A stretch of DNA of 8,231 nucleotides from Armatimonadota bacterium (lineage in GTDB: Bacteria; Armatimonadota; Armatimonadia; Armatimonadales; Armatimonadaceae): the NCBI GenBank assembly GCA_014381035.1, contig JACMIS010000503.1:1-8231 (forward strand). Direction: 5' to 3'. Shown here piece by piece: positions 1 to 5,629 of this stretch. The notes under the pieces were generated by a model that was given only the letters and a program-made list of their open reading frames with translations, ran no database searches and was not told the DNA's origin. Every line of letters begins with the position of its first letter. The stretch's first letter is position 1. The position numbers and the translations under genes are program-made.

Positions 1-491
1 CCCATGACGATCTCGTGGAACATGAGGTTCAGAGGGTCAATGCGCCCGCCGGTGAAGTTGCCGGTTGCATCGCGAAAAAGGTTCTGTACCGCGCCGGAGC
101 CGAGCATCCAGCGCAGATAATACGATTGCGGACCGGGCTGTGCGGCGAAGTAGTAGATCACCGGGCAAAACAACACCAGACAGACAAGCGCGGCAAGCGT
201 CCCTTTCCCTAAGTCGCCAACGCTGAAGCCGATGTCAGACGGCTCACGGCGCAAAAGAAGCATCCCGACGATCAGCGGTACCCAGAGCACGAACGCCGTA
301 TTGATGAGGTTGTACTCGTGAAACCCCATGTTCCGGTTCGGGTCGTGGTTGATAAAGTATAGAAAACCACAGATGAACAAGCCGACGAGAAGTGTCACCC
401 AGCCGGTCGTTACATCGCTTGCCCCGGACGAGGGTACATCGCCACCCGTTCCCGCTGATTTCGCGGCAGATCGCGCCGGTTTACGTGCCAA
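1..491 (-). CDS. CPBP-like intramembrane protease family membrane protein (3' end outside window)
   Basis: An open frame of 163 codons runs leftward off the window edge, so the C-terminal part is missing. The only plausible start is TTG at 491-489: an in-frame TAG lies three codons upstream, and an AAAAGGAG Shine-Dalgarno sequence (509-502) sits 10 bases before it. The start lies inside the end of the amidohydrolase gene (11-base overlap), suggesting coupled translation. The protein has a hydrophilic Ala/Ser/Gly-rich N-terminus of about 33 residues. Hydrophobic segments follow around residues 35-50 (WVTLLVGLFICGFLYF), 67-83 (NTAFVLWVPLIVGMLLL) and 101-115 (TLAALVCLVLFCPVIYY). The stretch DIGFSVGDLGKG after the second segment resembles the phrase that precedes the catalytic membrane core in CPBP (CAAX protease/Abi) proteins, and LMFHEIVMG at the edge fits the helix before their EExxxR motif. 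That motif itself is not in view, so the family is inferred and another polytopic membrane protein remains possible. Confidence 0.6.
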   Translation of the reverse strand, partial: MARKPARSAAKSAGTGGDVPSSGASDVTTGWVTLLVGLFICGFLYFINHDPNRNMGFHEYNLINTAFVLWVPLIVGMLLLRREPSDIGFSVGDLGKGTLAALVCLVLFCPVIYYFAAQPGPQSYYLRWMLGSGAVQNLFRDATGNFTGGRIDPLNLMFHEIVM

Positions 492-1893
492 AGCGGGCTA
501 TCTCCTTTTGCGCCTCGGACGACAGCCGGGTGCGGATATGGGCGACAGAAGGTCGGAGGCGGGCAATATCGAGCATAGTGTAATGTCCGGTTTCGTATAG
601 AACGCGACCGTCCACAAGTGTCAGCGCGACATCGGATGCGCGGGCGGCATAAACCAGAGCGGCTTGCGGGTTGTCGTCGGCGGTCGGAGTCAAGTGTAAA
701 CCATCCAACCGGACAACGCAAATATCGGCGCGTTTTCCGGCGCGTAACGACCCGATTTCGCTGTCCATTCCCAGTGCCTTCGCGCCCCCGAGCGTCGCCA
801 TGTGGAGCGCGTCGCGGGCGGAGAGTACGTCCGGCTTTTGTTCGCGTGAGCGGGCGATAAACACGGCGGAGCGCATCTCCTCGAACATATCGCTCGTGTT
901 ATTGGACGCGACGGAATCGGTGCCCAGTCCGACGGCGACACCGGCTTTGAGCAGCGTCCGTAGGGGCGCGAACCCGGAACCGAGTTTGCCGTTCGATTTC
1001 GGGCAGTGCGCGACGGCGACGTTTTTCGCGGCGAGGAGTTCGGCGTCGGCTTCATCTACATGGATCGTATGAACCGCAAGTGTCGGGGCATCAAAGCCGC
1101 CGCACTGCGCGATGTACTGCGTCGGGGAAACACCGGGCACGTCCCAGTGAATCGCCCGTGCCTCGAACATCTCCGCGAACGGTCCGGTCCCGTGGCGGAT
1201 CAATTCGTTTTCGGCGGGTGATTCTGCGACATGGATACACTGCCGCAGCCCCTTGCGGTTTGCGTACTCGCTCAACATACCGAACAGTTCGCGGGAGACG
1301 GTGTACGGGGCATGTGGCGAGATACCGAGGCTAATGCGTTCGTCGGCATGGTGCCGTTCTATCTGCTCCTCCATCGAAACGATCTTGCGCTTCAACACGG
1401 CAAGCACATTTTCCGGCGACGGTTCCCGCTCGATACCGAATACCTCGCGATAAACAATACCGCGTTGGCCGGAGACCAGTAGCGCGGCAAGGGACGCTCC
1501 GGCGTCGCAAGCATCGGCGACGGTGGTTATTCCCGCCGACAGCATTTCCGCCGCACCCATCGTCGCCGACGCGATCCAGTCATCAAGCGATAAACGTGCT
1601 TTCAGTGCGGTCAGGATGCGAATCCAGGGGAAAAAAGCGAGGTCTTCGAGCAAGCCGCGCATCACGGTGTACTCCAGATGCGCGTGAACATTGACGAAAC
1701 CGGGCAGCATAGCGGAAAGCCCTAAATCAATGTGCGGTTCGCGGGGCGAGATCGCTTTTCCGACGTGGGTGATACGCCCGTCCTCGATCACCACTTCGCC
1801 GTTCTCGATGGGCGGCATATCTATCGGCAAAACCCACTTCGCCCGCAACCGTACCGGACCTTCCGTGTGACGGATCCGATCCGCTACAGACAC
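481..1893 (-). CDS. Amidohydrolase family protein (ATZ/TRZ-type metal-dependent aminohydrolase)
   Basis: This 470-residue protein has the full signature of the cytosolic ATZ/TRZ/SAH-deaminase branch of the amidohydrolase superfamily. A short N-terminal beta-sandwich half (1-60) is followed by the metal-binding HAH pair (His70, His72) in FVNVHAHLE. Next come SPHAPYT (His194), HVAES (metal His221, catalytic Glu224), HTIHVD (His275, His278), HCPKSN (296-301) and the metal Asp326 in GLGTDS. The C-terminal RAGKRADICVV segment (384-394) closes the sandwich. Family members hydrolyse C-N or C-Cl bonds on purine- or triazine-like rings; the LRGL..FFPWI region resembles aminofutalosine- and adenosine-type deaminases, but substrate cannot be fixed from sequence. 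The start is GTG, with GGAG (1902-1899) five bases upstream inside the preceding prepilin gene, giving a 10-base overlap. Length and catalytic residues look intact. It is the third gene of a minus-strand run after ald and the prepilin-like gene. Confidence 0.9.
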   Translation of the reverse strand: MSVADRIRHTEGPVRLRAKWVLPIDMPPIENGEVVIEDGRITHVGKAISPREPHIDLGLSAMLPGFVNVHAHLEYTVMRGLLEDLAFFPWIRILTALKARLSLDDWIASATMGAAEMLSAGITTVADACDAGASLAALLVSGQRGIVYREVFGIEREPSPENVLAVLKRKIVSMEEQIERHHADERISLGISPHAPYTVSRELFGMLSEYANRKGLRQCIHVAESPAENELIRHGTGPFAEMFEARAIHWDVPGVSPTQYIAQCGGFDAPTLAVHTIHVDEADAELLAAKNVAVAHCPKSNGKLGSGFAPLRTLLKAGVAVGLGTDSVASNNTSDMFEEMRSAVFIARSREQKPDVLSARDALHMATLGGAKALGMDSEIGSLRAGKRADICVVRLDGLHLTPTADDNPQAALVYAARASDVALTLVDGRVLYETGHYTMLDIARLRPSVAHIRTRLSSEAQKEIARFGT

Positions 1894-2687
1894 GGTGACT
1901 CCGAAGGCGTTGACGAACCGACACTGATGCTAGTCCCCCACGCTTCCTGATACTGATCATACGTCAGGTTTTTCACGTGACCGTCCAGATACAGCATGAT
2001 ATAGCGGCGTCCGGAACGTCCGAAGGAAATCGGCGAACCGTGCCACGAACCGTTGCCGTCGAAAAGGAACTGGATCTGCGAGGGTCCGACCTCCTTGCCC
2101 TCGAAGGTAGTCCCCTTGACCGAATCCACATTGATCTGCTTGAAGGCGAGTTCGGTACGGGTCAGATACGACGCCCCGAACGCTTCATACATCGAGGGAC
2201 GCGCATCCAGCGGACACGGTCCGGCGCAGTTGTCATTGTTATCGAGGAAATCGAAGCCGGTGTCGCCCGCGCATTTCCAGATGTCGCGATTTTTGGTGTA
2301 AGGGTTCAGGACACCTTCCTGCTCCGGCGAAATATCCGTGCCTTTCGTAGAAACGACCGGGCTGTTGAAATGCAGGAACGGCATGTCCTTGAGCAGTGCT
2401 GCGCACGCCGGGTTTCCCGACCAGATCGCGGGAACATACGCGTCGGACGCGTCTTTCCCGAAAGGAATGATCCCGTCGTAATCCTGCATGTACATCTGCG
2501 TCGCCGTGCCGAGTTGGCGCAGGTTGGACTGACAGGCGGTCGCCCGCGCCTTGCCACGCACCGTCGCGAAAACGGGGAAGATAATCGCCGCAAGTAATGC
2601 GATAATGGCGATCACAGTGAGGAGTTCGATGAGCGTAAACGCACCTGAGGCACGTTTCGCAGGGGTAAAGGCGTGATTCCGGCGCAT
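1884..2687 (-). CDS. DUF1559 prepilin-like protein with N-terminal cleavage/methylation motif
   Basis: The chosen ATG (2687-2685) gives 267 residues. The in-frame GTG 21 bases upstream (2708) is less likely because no Shine-Dalgarno precedes it, whereas a weak GAAAG lies eight bases before the ATG. The N-terminus is a type IV prepilin-like leader: a basic stretch to residue 16, then FTLIELLTVIAIIALLAAII (17-36). Glu21 is at mature position +5 if prepilin peptidase cuts between Ala16 and Phe17. The helix is followed by FATVRGKARATACQSNLRQLG, the usual first part of the DUF1559 extracytoplasmic domain, and LYLDGHVKNLT near the end is the family's DG motif. The conserved His normally nine residues before DG is replaced by Ser. 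Such proteins are thought to be minor pseudopilin- or surface-associated proteins, but individual roles are unknown. The gene starts 53 bases after ald and overlaps the amidohydrolase start by 10 bases. Confidence 0.88.
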   Translation of the reverse strand: MRRNHAFTPAKRASGAFTLIELLTVIAIIALLAAIIFPVFATVRGKARATACQSNLRQLGTATQMYMQDYDGIIPFGKDASDAYVPAIWSGNPACAALLKDMPFLHFNSPVVSTKGTDISPEQEGVLNPYTKNRDIWKCAGDTGFDFLDNNDNCAGPCPLDARPSMYEAFGASYLTRTELAFKQINVDSVKGTTFEGKEVGPSQIQFLFDGNGSWHGSPISFGRSGRRYIMLYLDGHVKNLTYDQYQEAWGTSISVGSSTPSESPCL

Positions 2688-2709
2688 GATAGGACTTTCT
2701 GTTTCCACG

Positions 2710-2730
2710 GATTAACAGACGAGAGTCTGC
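2710..2730 (-). other. Short hairpin between ald and prepilin-like gene
   Basis: In the 53-base gap between ald and the prepilin-like gene, the minus strand reads CAGAC-TCTC-GTCTG followed by TTAATC. This is a 5-bp stem with a tetraloop. It is too short and lacks a U-run for a strong terminator; it might attenuate readthrough or mean nothing. Confidence 0.25.
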
Positions 2731-2740
2731 GAGATAGTTT

Positions 2741-3856
2741 TCACCCTAATAACGTTTCAGGCGCGGCATATGTTACGCCAAATTGTTCCGCGAGAATCGA
2801 AAGGGTGATTTTCCCGTCCGCGATGTTCAATCCGCCCCGCAACGCCGGGTCCGCGGCGAGTGCCTTTTTCCATCCCTTGCCCGCGATAGCGAGCGCGTAC
2901 GGTAAAGTCGCATTCGTGAGGGCAAAAGTTGAGGTGTAGGGTACGGCTCCCGGCATATTAGCGACGCCGTAGTGCAGAACCCCGTCCACGAAGTAAGTAG
3001 GCTCTTTGTGGGTCGTCGGGTGCGTCGTTTCGATACAGCCGCCCTGATCTACCGCGACGTCCACAATCACCGCGCCAGGTTTCATCATGGCAACGGTTGT
3101 TCGCGGGATCAACGTCGGTGCCTTCGCGCCGCGCAAAAGTACCGCGCCGATCAGAAGGTCGGCTTCCAGTGCCTTTTCGCGAATCGCCGCCCGCGTAGAA
3201 TACAGCGTCGTGACGTTCGCGGGCATGACATCGTCGAGATAGCGCAATCGGGGAAGCGAAACATCGAAAATAGTCACCCGCGCACCCATTCCCGACGCGA
3301 TCTTTGCCGCCTCGGCACCGACCATCCCCCCGCCGATGATGACAACATTCGCCGGAGCCACGCCGGGAACGCCCCCAAGCAGAATGCCACGTCCGCCCAT
3401 CGCTTTTTCGAGATACTTCGCGCCTTCCTGCACTGCCATGCGCCCGGCGACCTCGCTCATCGGGGCAAGCAAGGGCAGTAAACCATCGGGCGTCTCCACG
3501 GTCTCATACGCGATACAGATCGCACCCGATTCGAGGCACGCTTTCGTCAGCGGTTCGGACGCGGCGAAGTGAAAATATGTAAATAAAATTTGACCGGGGC
3601 GAAGGAGCGGATATTCCGCGGCAAGCGGCTCTTTGACCTTGATGATCATTTCGCCGCGGGCGTATACTTCCTCCGCCGAAGTCGCGATTATCGCACCTGC
3701 GGCGCGATAATCCGCGTCCTTGATACCGATGCCCCCGCCCGCGTCGGTCTCAACAAGCACCGTATGTCCGGCAGCGACCAGTGCCTCAACACCAGACGGG
3801 ACGATTCCGACACGGTTTTCGTCCTCTTTAATCTCTCGGGGAACGCCAACAAGCAT
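2741..3856 (-). CDS. ald: Alanine dehydrogenase
   Basis: This 371-residue protein is a full-length NAD-dependent L-alanine dehydrogenase (EC 1.4.1.1), which reversibly converts L-alanine, water and NAD+ to pyruvate, ammonium and NADH in the cytosol. The N-terminal signature MLVGVPREIKEDENRVG is typical of the family. Key residues stand at the positions known from the Mycobacterium enzyme: Arg15, Lys75 (in KVKEP), His96 (in TYFHF) and Asp270. The Rossmann nucleotide-binding loop is GGGMVG (175-180), with the ribose-binding acidic residue Asp198 after it. NLP-type neighbours and the HYGVANMPGAVPYTST segment (295-310) are also characteristic. The ATG lies only six bases after a good -10-like box and has no Shine-Dalgarno, so the message may be leaderless. 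It begins the minus-strand run that continues into the prepilin-like, amidohydrolase and membrane-protein genes, and is divergent from the 4028 gene pair. Confidence 0.97.
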   Translation of the reverse strand: MLVGVPREIKEDENRVGIVPSGVEALVAAGHTVLVETDAGGGIGIKDADYRAAGAIIATSAEEVYARGEMIIKVKEPLAAEYPLLRPGQILFTYFHFAASEPLTKACLESGAICIAYETVETPDGLLPLLAPMSEVAGRMAVQEGAKYLEKAMGGRGILLGGVPGVAPANVVIIGGGMVGAEAAKIASGMGARVTIFDVSLPRLRYLDDVMPANVTTLYSTRAAIREKALEADLLIGAVLLRGAKAPTLIPRTTVAMMKPGAVIVDVAVDQGGCIETTHPTTHKEPTYFVDGVLHYGVANMPGAVPYTSTFALTNATLPYALAIAGKGWKKALAADPALRGGLNIADGKITLSILAEQFGVTYAAPETLLG

Positions 3857-3862
3857 AGGAAA

Positions 3863-3873
3863 ATTGTATCATA
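3863..3873 (-). promoter_or_regulatory. Candidate -10 promoter element of ald (possibly leaderless)
   Basis: On the minus strand the sequence TATGATACAAT contains two overlapping -10-like hexamers, TATGAT (3873-3868) and TACAAT (3868-3863). With TACAAT, transcription would begin at or next to the A of the ald ATG at 3856. The bases between box and ATG (TTTCCT) contain no ribosome-binding site. No convincing TTGACA-like -35 is seen; TTCAAT at 3894-3889 is a poor match with non-ideal spacing. Confidence 0.4.
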
Positions 3874-3995
3874 TTCGCAGTCTGCATGATTGAAGTGGGT
3901 TTGAAAAGGGAACATCTGAAGCGGGCTAACCTAACCGAGACGTTAGATAGTAAATACGCGGTGTGGCAGAGTAGACAATAAATTTGCATACCGCA

Positions 3996-4011
3996 TTTCG
4001 CCAAAGCGAAA
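3996..4011 (+). promoter_or_regulatory. Hairpin directly upstream of the ribosome-binding site of the 4028 gene
   Basis: The sequence TTTCGC-CAAA-GCGAAA forms a perfect 6-bp stem with a 4-base loop. Its 3' arm abuts the AAAAGGAG Shine-Dalgarno sequence (4011-4018). It could modulate translation initiation or protect the 5' end of the message; function is inference. Confidence 0.35.
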
Positions 4012-4027
4012 AAAGGAGTGCGTTCCT

Positions 4028-4801
4028 ATGGATGCGTTAACAACAGAAGCAGAAATCGCTGAATTACAAAAACTTCGTCGTCAGACGGGCTGGTGGCGGT
4101 TGGGTGCCGGTGCTCTCACCGCGATCTGGGTTGCCGGTTGCTTTATTAGCGTGAATGACTCGGTGCAGGGCTTGTTCAAGCCCGGTGATCGTCAAACGAA
4201 ATTCGTTTCCACGCTCTCAACGAGCGTGCAAAACGACATCGCGCCGAACGTGCAAAGCATGGTCGCGCAGACGATCGCCGAAACGCGCCCCGAAGTCGAA
4301 GCATCATTTATAAAGTTGAACGACCGCGTGCCAGAGTTGGCACAGGCATCGGTCACGGAGCTTGAAACGCTACAAACCTCGTTGCCACAAAAAGGCGAGA
4401 AGATTCTCGGCGAAACATTCGGCGCGATGATCGCGGAAAAAGAAGCCAAACTGCGTGAGATGTTCCCGGAAGCGACCGAGGAAAACATCAAAGCATTGAC
4501 AGAAAATCTGTCCGATGTGGCGCAGACAAAAGCAGTTTCCGTGAACGACAAACTGTTCGGACGCCATCAAGTCGCGCTCAACGGAATCGTTTCGCATATG
4601 GAACAGATTCGATTGGAAGAAGCGAAGGTTCCTGCGTCGCCGCTCGGTACGAACTGGGAAATGGCTTTATCTATCATGGACGTCGTTCGTGAAGATATGC
4701 GCGAGTTAGAAACCCTCGCCGCCAAGAATCAAAAGCAAGTTGCCTTGAAAAGTGCCGCATCCGCCGCATTGCCCGGACCGAAGACAGCGACCACGAAGTA
4801 G
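4028..4801 (+). CDS. Unrecognised single-pass membrane protein with helical extracytoplasmic domain (first of a pair)
   Basis: I do not recognise a family for this 257-residue protein. It has a short charged N-terminus (EIAELQKLRRQ), then one hydrophobic segment at about residues 22-41 (WWRLGAGALTAIWVAGCFIS). The basic residues before it predict N-in/C-out topology. The remaining roughly 215 residues are Ala/Glu/Gln/Lys/Thr-rich and mostly helical, with coiled-coil-like stretches around 60-175 (for example AEKEAKLREMFPEATEENI) and 185-240. The C-terminus is a short low-complexity Ala/Pro/Thr/Lys tail. No catalytic motif, lipobox or signal peptidase site is visible; the Cys at 38 lies inside the membrane helix. 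The ATG is preceded by AAAAGGAG with nine bases of spacing. It lies ten bases before the second gene, whose ribosome-binding site overlaps this gene's stop codon, so the two are almost certainly co-transcribed. A structural or scaffold role at the envelope is only a guess. Confidence 0.85.
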   Translation: MDALTTEAEIAELQKLRRQTGWWRLGAGALTAIWVAGCFISVNDSVQGLFKPGDRQTKFVSTLSTSVQNDIAPNVQSMVAQTIAETRPEVEASFIKLNDRVPELAQASVTELETLQTSLPQKGEKILGETFGAMIAEKEAKLREMFPEATEENIKALTENLSDVAQTKAVSVNDKLFGRHQVALNGIVSHMEQIRLEEAKVPASPLGTNWEMALSIMDVVREDMRELETLAAKNQKQVALKSAASAALPGPKTATTK

Positions 4802-4811
4802 GAGAAAACAG

Positions 4812-5591
4812 ATGGAAACACCGAACAATAATCAAGACAACACCCCTGCGGTTCGCGTTTATGAGGCGACTCCCGCTTCCGCGACCTCCGGTGAGCCGAT
4901 CGCGGAACGATTCGTGCAAAAAGAATTGACCGACGCCCGGAAATCGTTCCGCGTCACCCAGATAGTGGCGAGCGTTCTGGCACTCGGCACGATGATGTAC
5001 ACCGGCTTTATCGCGTCGGAGCTGAACAAGACTCTGGAACCAACGGCAGCGGCCAATGTCGCCACCGGACTCATCGCGACTCAGGTTGACGAACAAGGAC
5101 CGCAGATCGCCGCCGAGATCCGCCAGCGCATCCCGAAACTCATCGAGGAAGTACCGGACTACGCCATCAAGCAACTTCCGCAATACCGAACCGCTCTGGA
5201 ATCGCAGGTCGAGAACGACATGAGCCGCTACTTCACCTCATCGTCGAAAGAGTTGGGTGCTTCTTTCGATGAGTTGTTAGAAGACAATAAAGCAAGTATT
5301 TCCCAGATGCTCAAAGATGGTAAGGACGCGGAAGCGACCAAACTTGTCGGCGACGCGATGGAAAAAGAGATGCTTGAGTATGCGGGGACCGTGCAGATCA
5401 ACGGCGAAACGTTATCAACCAAGTTAGACGGGGCGTATACGTCTCTGACACAGGTTGACAAGCGAATGGCGAAACTGGCAGCCAACAAAAACCTGACGCC
5501 GCAGGAGAAAAAAGCCCGCCGCGCCATCGGCATCCTGTCGCGCACGATAGATGCCGCGAACCCGGCTGTCACGGGCGGCAAAACCATCTAA
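4812..5591 (+). CDS. Unrecognised single-pass membrane protein with helical extracytoplasmic domain (second of a pair)
   Basis: This 259-residue protein has no recognised family. The ATG at 4812 is chosen because AGGAG (4800-4804), which overlaps the upstream TAG stop, sits seven bases before it; the longer frame from 4752 lies inside the preceding gene and adds a Pro/Arg-rich stretch typical of a shadow frame. An approximately 48-residue polar N-terminus precedes one hydrophobic segment at about 49-68 (TQIVASVLALGTMMYTGFIA). ARKSFR just before it predicts a cytoplasmic N-terminus. The rest is helical and charged, with IAAEIRQRIPKLIEEVPDYA (99-118) and further amphipathic stretches to about 190, then a Lys/Arg-rich helical segment (217-245). 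Length, single early membrane helix and the pattern after it match the upstream gene product, so the two may be diverged duplicates. The gene ends nine bases before a strong hairpin terminator shared with the converging GH30 gene. Confidence 0.85.
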   Translation: METPNNNQDNTPAVRVYEATPASATSGEPIAERFVQKELTDARKSFRVTQIVASVLALGTMMYTGFIASELNKTLEPTAAANVATGLIATQVDEQGPQIAAEIRQRIPKLIEEVPDYAIKQLPQYRTALESQVENDMSRYFTSSSKELGASFDELLEDNKASISQMLKDGKDAEATKLVGDAMEKEMLEYAGTVQINGETLSTKLDGAYTSLTQVDKRMAKLAANKNLTPQEKKARRAIGILSRTIDAANPAVTGGKTI

Positions 5592-5599
5592 AACCGGCT

Positions 5600-5629
5600 C
5601 GCGTAGGACCGACAGACCGGTCCTACGCG
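5600..5629. terminator. Bidirectional hairpin terminator between converging genes
   Basis: A perfect 12-bp GC-rich stem (5600-5611 pairing with 5618-5629) with loop ACAGAC lies between the plus-strand pair and the minus-strand GH30 gene. Neither side has a true U-run, only CTAAAACC on the left. The right arm contains the GH30 stop codon (5623-5625). Its location between convergent genes makes transcription termination in both directions the most likely role. Confidence 0.7.

Larger units (their letters stand above)
3857..4027. other. Divergent intergenic region between ald and the 4028 gene pair
   Basis: This 171-base region must hold promoters for both directions. It is more AT-rich than the flanking genes. 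It contains the candidate ald -10 at its left end, a CTAAC-n6-GTTAG inverted repeat (3931-3946) and a small hairpin just before the 4028 ribosome-binding site. A TTGAAA at 3901-3906 could serve as a plus-strand -35, but no well-spaced TATAAT-like box follows, so I do not call a plus-strand promoter. No RNA gene or small coding frame with a ribosome-binding site was seen. Confidence 0.5.

Noticed and set aside
1977..2597. 206-codon open frame on the plus strand
   Set aside because: It is antisense to the DUF1559 gene, Arg-rich, and reflects the codon bias of the real gene.
2688..2708. GTG start seven codons upstream of the DUF1559 ATG
   Set aside because: No Shine-Dalgarno is present before it, and prepilin-like leaders normally begin with a short basic stretch such as MRRN.
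2972..3481. 169-codon open frame on the plus strand
   Set aside because: It is antisense to ald and shows His/Arg-rich composition typical of a shadow frame.
4752..4811. Upstream extension of the second membrane gene
   Set aside because: The extension is Pro/Arg-rich, overlaps the preceding gene and lacks a ribosome-binding site; ATG 4812 has AGGAG at proper spacing.
4674..5183. 169-codon open frame on the minus strand
   Set aside because: It spans the junction of the two plus-strand membrane genes, which have ribosome-binding sites and plausible topology; the minus frame is Arg-rich with no motif.
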